DNA of 64,000 bases. Source: Bacteroidaceae bacterium (GTDB lineage: Bacteria > Bacteroidota > Bacteroidia > Bacteroidales > Bacteroidaceae). The position numbers were made by a program, and so were the translations under genes. Location: contig JAFTXN010000003.1 of NCBI GenBank assembly GCA_017461605.1, forward strand, positions 1-64,000. Reading direction: 5' to 3'. Under the pieces are notes generated by a model, which had not been told where the DNA came from, searched no databases, and was given only the letters and a program-made list of their open reading frames with translations. This document shows, piece after piece, positions 60,126 through 64,000 of this stretch; the first letter of the stretch is position 1, and each line of letters starts with the position of its first letter.

Positions 60126-60190
60126 AAAATCTGCAAGGCGTTTAAAAAATTCTACAAGCACTGCAGAAATTTCTAAACGCCTTGCAGAAA
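60126..60190. repeat. Interspersed palindrome past comM
   Basis: CTGCAAGGCGTTTA (left) and its complement TAAACGCCTTGCAG (right) flank an inverted CAAGCACTGCAG centre. It lies 32 bases past the comM stop. The remaining part of 59891-60125 shows only the DUF2147 upstream region. Confidence 0.8.
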
Positions 60191-60221
60191 AACGAAGGTG
60201 TCGCAGGAAGAGGGATGCGAG

Positions 60222-61769
60222 CTATGCCCCGCGTTCCGCCCAGTCGCCCCGATCCAGGCTGCGGTATCCCACGGCTTCGGCAATGTGATGCGACAGCACG
60301 TTGGGGGAAGCGTCGAGGTCGGCAATGGTACGGGCGACTTTCAGAATGCGACTGTAAGCGCGGGCAGAGAGGTTCATGCGTTCCATGGCTGTGCGGAGCA
60401 TGTCCAGCCCCCGCTGGTCGGGCTGCGCAAATTCGTTGAGCATTTTCTCCGTCATTTGTGCGTTGCAGTGGATGCCTTTGTGATTTTTGAAACGTTCTTC
60501 CTGAATTTTCCGCGCAGCCACCACACGTTCGCGGATGACCTCGCTCTTCTCGCCGGGTTGGGCTTGCGAAATTTCGGAGAACGGAACGGCATCGATTTCA
60601 CACTGTATGTCAATGCGGTCAAGCAACGGGCCGCTGATGCGGTTCAGATAGCGCTGTATTTGTCCGGGAGTGCAAACACAGCGGTGTGCCGGGTCACCGT
60701 AGTACCCACAGGGGCAAGGATTCATCGAAGCCACGAACATAAACGAACAGGGATAGTCGACACTGTACTTAGCGCGGCTGATGGTGATGCGGCGGTCCTC
60801 GAGCGGCTGACGCATCACTTCGAGAACGGGACGGCTGAATTCGGGCAGTTCGTCGCAAAAGAGGACACCATTGTGGGCGAGGGAAATTTCACCGGGTTGC
60901 GGATGAGTGCCGCCGCCGACAAGGGCAACATTGGAGATCGTGTGGTGAGGTGCACGGAAGGGACGCTCGGTGATGAGCGACACATTCTGATCGAGCTTTC
61001 CGGCCACCGAATGTATGAGTGTTGTTTCCAGGCTTTCGGCCAGTGTCAGCGGAGGGAGTATGGTGGGAATGCGCTTTGCCATCATGCTTTTGCCACATCC
61101 CGGACTGCCCACAAGCATCAGGTTGTGTCCACCGGCAGCAGCCACCTCTATGGCGCGCTTCACGCTCTCCTGCCCTTTCACATCCGCAAAGTCGATGGTG
61201 TGATGTCCCTGTGCAGCAAAAAATTCTTTGCGCGTATCGCTGATGGTTGGTTCCAGCAGTTGCTGACCGTTCAGATGGTCCACCACTTCGCTCAGTGTGC
61301 TCACGCCAAACACCTTCAGGCGGTTCACAACCACGGCTTCGCGTACATTTTCTTTCGGAACGAACAGACATTCGTAGCCGTCGCTTCGGGCCTTGATGGC
61401 CATGGCCAAAGCGCCCTTCACAGGGCGTACGCTGCCATCCAGTCCCAGTTCGCCGGTGAACACGCAGCTTCCCAATTTCTCTTGAGGCACCAGGCGCGAA
61501 GCCGCCAGCAGTCCCACCGCCAGCGGAAGGTCATAACCGCTACCCTCCTTGCGCACATCTGCCGGTGCAAAGTTGACCGTAGTTTTGGACTCGCGCAGGT
61601 GAAATCCTGAGCTGTGCAGCGCACTCTCCACACGCGTTCGGCTTTCGCGCACAGCGTTATCAGGGAGTCCTACCATGAAGAACTCCTTGCCCGGAACGGT
61701 GTTTATCTCAATGAGCACGGACATGGCAGAGAGGCCGTCGACCGCTGAGCTATTTACTTTTACTAACAT
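60222..61769 (-). CDS. comM: ComM/YifB-family Mg-chelatase-like AAA ATPase
   Basis: This 515-residue protein carries the N-terminal ChlI-like domain (about 20-160, starting GLPDNAVRESRTRVESAL), the AAA core with Walker A MLVGSPGCGKSMMAKR near 217-232, and the zinc-like NPCPCGYYGDPAHRCVC near 349-365 with SGPLLDRIDI following. ComM is a hexameric helicase that promotes branch migration during natural transformation in other phyla; in Bacteroidetes the role is less tested. The start at 61769 gives the family N-terminus MLVKVNSSAVDG. It is a single gene downstream of the transporter at 61845. Confidence 0.92.
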   Translation of the reverse strand: MLVKVNSSAVDGLSAMSVLIEINTVPGKEFFMVGLPDNAVRESRTRVESALHSSGFHLRESKTTVNFAPADVRKEGSGYDLPLAVGLLAASRLVPQEKLGSCVFTGELGLDGSVRPVKGALAMAIKARSDGYECLFVPKENVREAVVVNRLKVFGVSTLSEVVDHLNGQQLLEPTISDTRKEFFAAQGHHTIDFADVKGQESVKRAIEVAAAGGHNLMLVGSPGCGKSMMAKRIPTILPPLTLAESLETTLIHSVAGKLDQNVSLITERPFRAPHHTISNVALVGGGTHPQPGEISLAHNGVLFCDELPEFSRPVLEVMRQPLEDRRITISRAKYSVDYPCSFMFVASMNPCPCGYYGDPAHRCVCTPGQIQRYLNRISGPLLDRIDIQCEIDAVPFSEISQAQPGEKSEVIRERVVAARKIQEERFKNHKGIHCNAQMTEKMLNEFAQPDQRGLDMLRTAMERMNLSARAYSRILKVARTIADLDASPNVLSHHIAEAVGYRSLDRGDWAERGA

Positions 61770-61844
61770 GAAAAACGAAAATTGGGGACGTGTTTTCCCT
61801 AAAAGATTTCAAGGTTTTGGGGTGCGCGATGCGAAAAATCCACA

Positions 61845-63506
61845 TCAGGTGAACCACATCATCACCACCACTTGCGCTATCACCACCCGCAAGAACATAC
61901 ACAGAGGATAGACGGTGGCATACGAAACCGAAGCCTTGTCGCCCGGAATCACATCGTTGACATATCCCAACGCGATGGGGTTGGCCATGGCTCCGCAGAG
62001 CATACCTGCGGTCGAGGCCACGGTTTTTCCGGACCACTTCACCGAAATCACTGCCAGCAGCATCACGGGCACCAACGTGATGAGCAATCCATAGGCTATC
62101 CACCACAAGGCGCGGGGTTGCATCACCGTTTCCACAAAGTCGGCACCGGCAGCCAAACCGAGACAGGCCAAATACATGGAAAGCCCAAGCGAGCGCAGCA
62201 TCAGGTTGGCCGAAGTCGTGGTATAGGCCACCATGTGGAAGCGAGGCCCGAAGGCTCCGATGAGTATACCCATGATAATCGGGCCTCCCGCGAGGCCGAG
62301 TCGCACCGGATAGCTGATGCCCGGAAACTCGATGGGCAGACAGCCAAGCACCAGACCGAGCACGATGCCTATGAAGATGGTAACCATGTTGGGCTCATCA
62401 AGATGCTTCACGGCGTTTCCCAACTCCTTGGCCACGCGCTTCAGACTTTCCTGCTCGCCCACCACAGTGACGCGGTCGCCCACACGGAGCGTTAGCTGCG
62501 GAGTGGCCACGAGCTGAATGCCGGCACGCTGCACACGACTCACATTCACACCATAGCGGTTGCGCAGATGGAGGTCGCCCAGGTGCTTGCCATTGATCGA
62601 CGGGCGGGTAATGAGAATGCGCTGCGACACCAGCTTGCTGTCCAAAGCATTCCAGTCGATGTTGTGCTTGTTCCAATCGGTATCGTCAATGCTTCCGAAG
62701 AAGATGGTCAGTTGCTCCACAAAACGCTGCTGCGTGATGACCAGCACGCGGTCGCCCTCTTCGATAACGGTATCGGCCGTGGGAAGTATCACCTTGCCGC
62801 TGCGCCAAATGCGCGACACCACAAATTTGCTTTCGTCGAAGCCTGCCACTTCGTGCAGACTGCGGTGGAACACGGCCGGATTGCGTACCTGGAAGGAGGC
62901 GATGAAGGCTTCTTTCTCCTTGCTGCGATCCACCTGCGGCTTCTCGCGCCGCGCCAACCATCCCTTCATGATGATGAAAGCCAGAATCACGCCGACCATT
63001 CCCAGCGGATAGGTTACGGCACAGCTGAGTGCCGCCACCGATTCGGGCTGCCCCAGTTGTTTGAGCGTTTGCTGCGCCGCACCGAGCGCCGGTGTGTTGG
63101 TGGTGGCTCCGCAGAGCACACCCATCATGTCGGGCAAGGCGGCATGACCGGTCCAGACGGGAATGAGCGCCATCAACGTGCCGAGCAGCACCACACCCAA
63201 CGAGAGCAAGGTGAGGTCGCGCCCACCGATGCGAAACGAACTGATGAAGCCGGGACCCACCTGCAGGCCGAGCGTATAGACGAACAGCACGAGGCCGAAG
63301 CTCTCGGCATAGCCCAACATCTTAGGGTCGAGGCTCAAACCCAGACTTCCCGCCAAAATTCCGATAAAAAAGACGAAGGTAACACCCAGCGTGATACCGC
63401 GAAAACGAATCTTGCCAAGGCTCAAACCTATGGCACATATCAAACAAATGATAATCACAGCCTGAATTGCGCTGTGCGAAAGAAAAGTATCTTGCAACCA
63501 GTTCAT
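61845..63506 (-). CDS. AspT/YidE/YbjL-type transporter with two TrkA-C domains
   Basis: This is a 553-residue protein with five to six N-terminal membrane segments (about 12-175), two cytosolic TrkA-C (RCK_C) regulatory domains (about 205-380, including HLGDLHLRNRYGVNVSRVQRAG), and a matching C-terminal membrane half (about 385-553). This is the AspT-YidE-YbjL antiporter layout with its internal duplication (VTFVFFIGILAGSLGL against FIGIVLGLVLGCLP). Members exchange aspartate/alanine or unknown ligands. The promoter lies in a family D repeat at 63545-63575. The substrate is unknown. Confidence 0.88.
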   Translation of the reverse strand: MNWLQDTFLSHSAIQAVIIICLICAIGLSLGKIRFRGITLGVTFVFFIGILAGSLGLSLDPKMLGYAESFGLVLFVYTLGLQVGPGFISSFRIGGRDLTLLSLGVVLLGTLMALIPVWTGHAALPDMMGVLCGATTNTPALGAAQQTLKQLGQPESVAALSCAVTYPLGMVGVILAFIIMKGWLARREKPQVDRSKEKEAFIASFQVRNPAVFHRSLHEVAGFDESKFVVSRIWRSGKVILPTADTVIEEGDRVLVITQQRFVEQLTIFFGSIDDTDWNKHNIDWNALDSKLVSQRILITRPSINGKHLGDLHLRNRYGVNVSRVQRAGIQLVATPQLTLRVGDRVTVVGEQESLKRVAKELGNAVKHLDEPNMVTIFIGIVLGLVLGCLPIEFPGISYPVRLGLAGGPIIMGILIGAFGPRFHMVAYTTTSANLMLRSLGLSMYLACLGLAAGADFVETVMQPRALWWIAYGLLITLVPVMLLAVISVKWSGKTVASTAGMLCGAMANPIALGYVNDVIPGDKASVSYATVYPLCMFLRVVIAQVVVMMWFT

Positions 63507-63544
63507 AATAATTCCTGCGTCGTTGCTGTTTTTCTATTTTCGGA

Positions 63545-63575
63545 CAAAGGTAATGCAAGGTGAGTGGAGAACAAA
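63545..63575 (-). promoter_or_regulatory. Repeat-borne promoter of the AspT-like transporter gene
   Basis: On the minus strand TTTG (63572-63575), 19 bases, TACCTTTG (63545-63552), 39 bases upstream of the ATG. A second, similar pair at 63631-63638/63659-63662 (20-base spacing) lies in the next repeat copy. Confidence 0.7.
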
Positions 63576-63720
63576 GCGAAAACGAAGTTTTCAGCTTTTT
63601 ATCCCGAGCCGAAGCTTACCTTGGCACAGACAAAGGTAATGCAAGGTGAGTGGAAAGCCAAATTTATTTGAGCTTTTCCAAGCCGCAGCCAACCTTGGGC
63701 GAAGCGAAAGCGTAGCCAAA
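63545..63720. repeat. Promoter-carrying repeat (family D), two diverged units
   Basis: CAAAGGTAATGCAAGGTGAG occurs at 63545 and 63631, with CAGCTTTTTATCCCGAGCCG and a GCCGCAGCC segment following. It is clearly the same repeat as at 49778-50070 but with GGTAATG in place of GTTAGTG and more changes. Confidence 0.75.
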
Positions 63721-63813
63721 GAATGCAAGGTGAGAGCAAAGCAAAAGAAAAACAGAGAAAAACTGCGGAGTGACCCCTTGAAATTTTTCGGACGCTTTCT
63801 GCATAAACGAGAA

Positions 63814-63860
63814 AGGCGTTTAGAAAATTCTGCAGTGCTTGCAGAATTTTCTAAACGCCT
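63814..63860. repeat. Interspersed palindrome near the right edge
   Basis: Perfect 21-base arms (63814-63834 and 63840-63860) starting AGGCGTTTAGAAAATTC, with a GTGCT loop, directly followed by TGTAGATTTT. It lies about 75 bases past the stop of the gene cut by the window's right edge. Confidence 0.85.
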
Positions 63861-63935
63861 TGTAGATTTTCGCTCTTTGCACGGCTGAAATTCAGCTACA
63901 CACGACGCATCTTGCAAAGAGCCTTCGTGCGTCTG

Positions 63936-64000
63936 TTATGCCTTGTGTGCTTCCACCCAGCGGCGTGCGTTGACGAAGGCTTCCATCCACGGAGTTACGT
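63936..64000 (-). CDS. C-terminal fragment of an unidentified protein
   Basis: A minus-strand frame open to the window edge ends at a TAA (63936-63938). It encodes 20 residues ending FVNARRWVEAHKA. Codon use is like that of the neighbours and it ends before a palindrome copy, as many genes here do. The fragment is too short for a family assignment. Confidence 0.5.
   Translation of the reverse strand, partial: VTPWMEAFVNARRWVEAHKA

Overview
The window looks like chromosomal DNA of a Bacteroidales bacterium, probably a Prevotellaceae- or Tannerella-like member, though I would not name a genus. The basis is family content: an S46 dipeptidyl peptidase, an exo-sialidase, a two-domain sialate O-acetylesterase, a SprE/PorW-like TPR lipoprotein, DUF2490, DUF4956, DUF3098, DUF2147 and DUF4878 proteins. 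Upstream regions also carry Bacteroidetes promoters of the form TTTG-N19/20-TAnnTTTG instead of E. coli sigma-70 boxes, and strong Shine-Dalgarno sequences are lacking.

Layout. Positions 1-13600 hold twelve genes, all on the minus strand: uvrA, a TSUP permease with its DUF1634 partner, an ADP-ribosylglycohydrolase/macro-like fusion next to a NrtR-type Nudix regulator, a FolK-acetyltransferase fusion, a secreted glucosaminidase, and the run ftsX-DUF3098-uppP-truB-queA. From 13.6 to 15.3 kb there is no gene. This stretch holds nested palindromic repeats and, at 14557-14840, a cluster of DnaA boxes that I read as a candidate oriC. The uniform outward transcription on its left side supports this.

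The 15-31 kb part holds an SPOUT RNA methyltransferase, an AT-rich AAA/DUF4143 ATPase flanked by repeats, prmC and ribD (divergent), a DASS transporter, an extended-SDR/PAP2 pair that may act in lipid synthesis, a PepC-like protease, ompH-murI, a rhodanese lipoprotein, and an amino-acid permease with a sialate O-acetylesterase. From 31.6 to 35.9 kb lies a compact five-gene cluster built around a VTC-type polyphosphate polymerase domain and DUF4956, with a DUF2490 barrel and two secreted proteins. I consider it the best candidate for a poorly described system.

The 36-50 kb part holds a DUF4878 lipoprotein with a papain-like YiiX protein, a Kdo-kinase-like protein, aroA, a Cys-rich membrane protein, an orphan metal ABC permease, the TPR lipoprotein, a thioesterase and sbcDC. 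The 50-64 kb part holds a large GH2 beta-galactosidase, a DPP7-like peptidase, a sialidase, an M48 peptidase, a DUF2147 protein, comM and an AspT/YidE-type transporter. Together the sialidase, acetylesterase, beta-galactosidase and peptidases suggest a host-glycoprotein-degrading lifestyle.

Several interspersed repeat families fill the intergenic gaps. (1) About ten copies of a palindrome built from GGCGTTTAGAAA and CTGCAGTGCTTGCAG modules, mostly just past gene 3' ends. (2) A 150-180 bp element with long inverted ends, near 9, 15 and 17.8 kb. (3) A GC-rich palindrome set at 9.4 and 13.9-14.3 kb. (4) A repeat at 49.8-50.1 and 63.5-63.7 kb in which each copy carries a complete Bacteroidetes promoter and which sits directly upstream of sbcD and of the AspT-like transporter gene. 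(5) A 65 bp tandem repeat at 17.5 kb. No rRNA, tRNA, CRISPR array or complete insertion sequence was seen.
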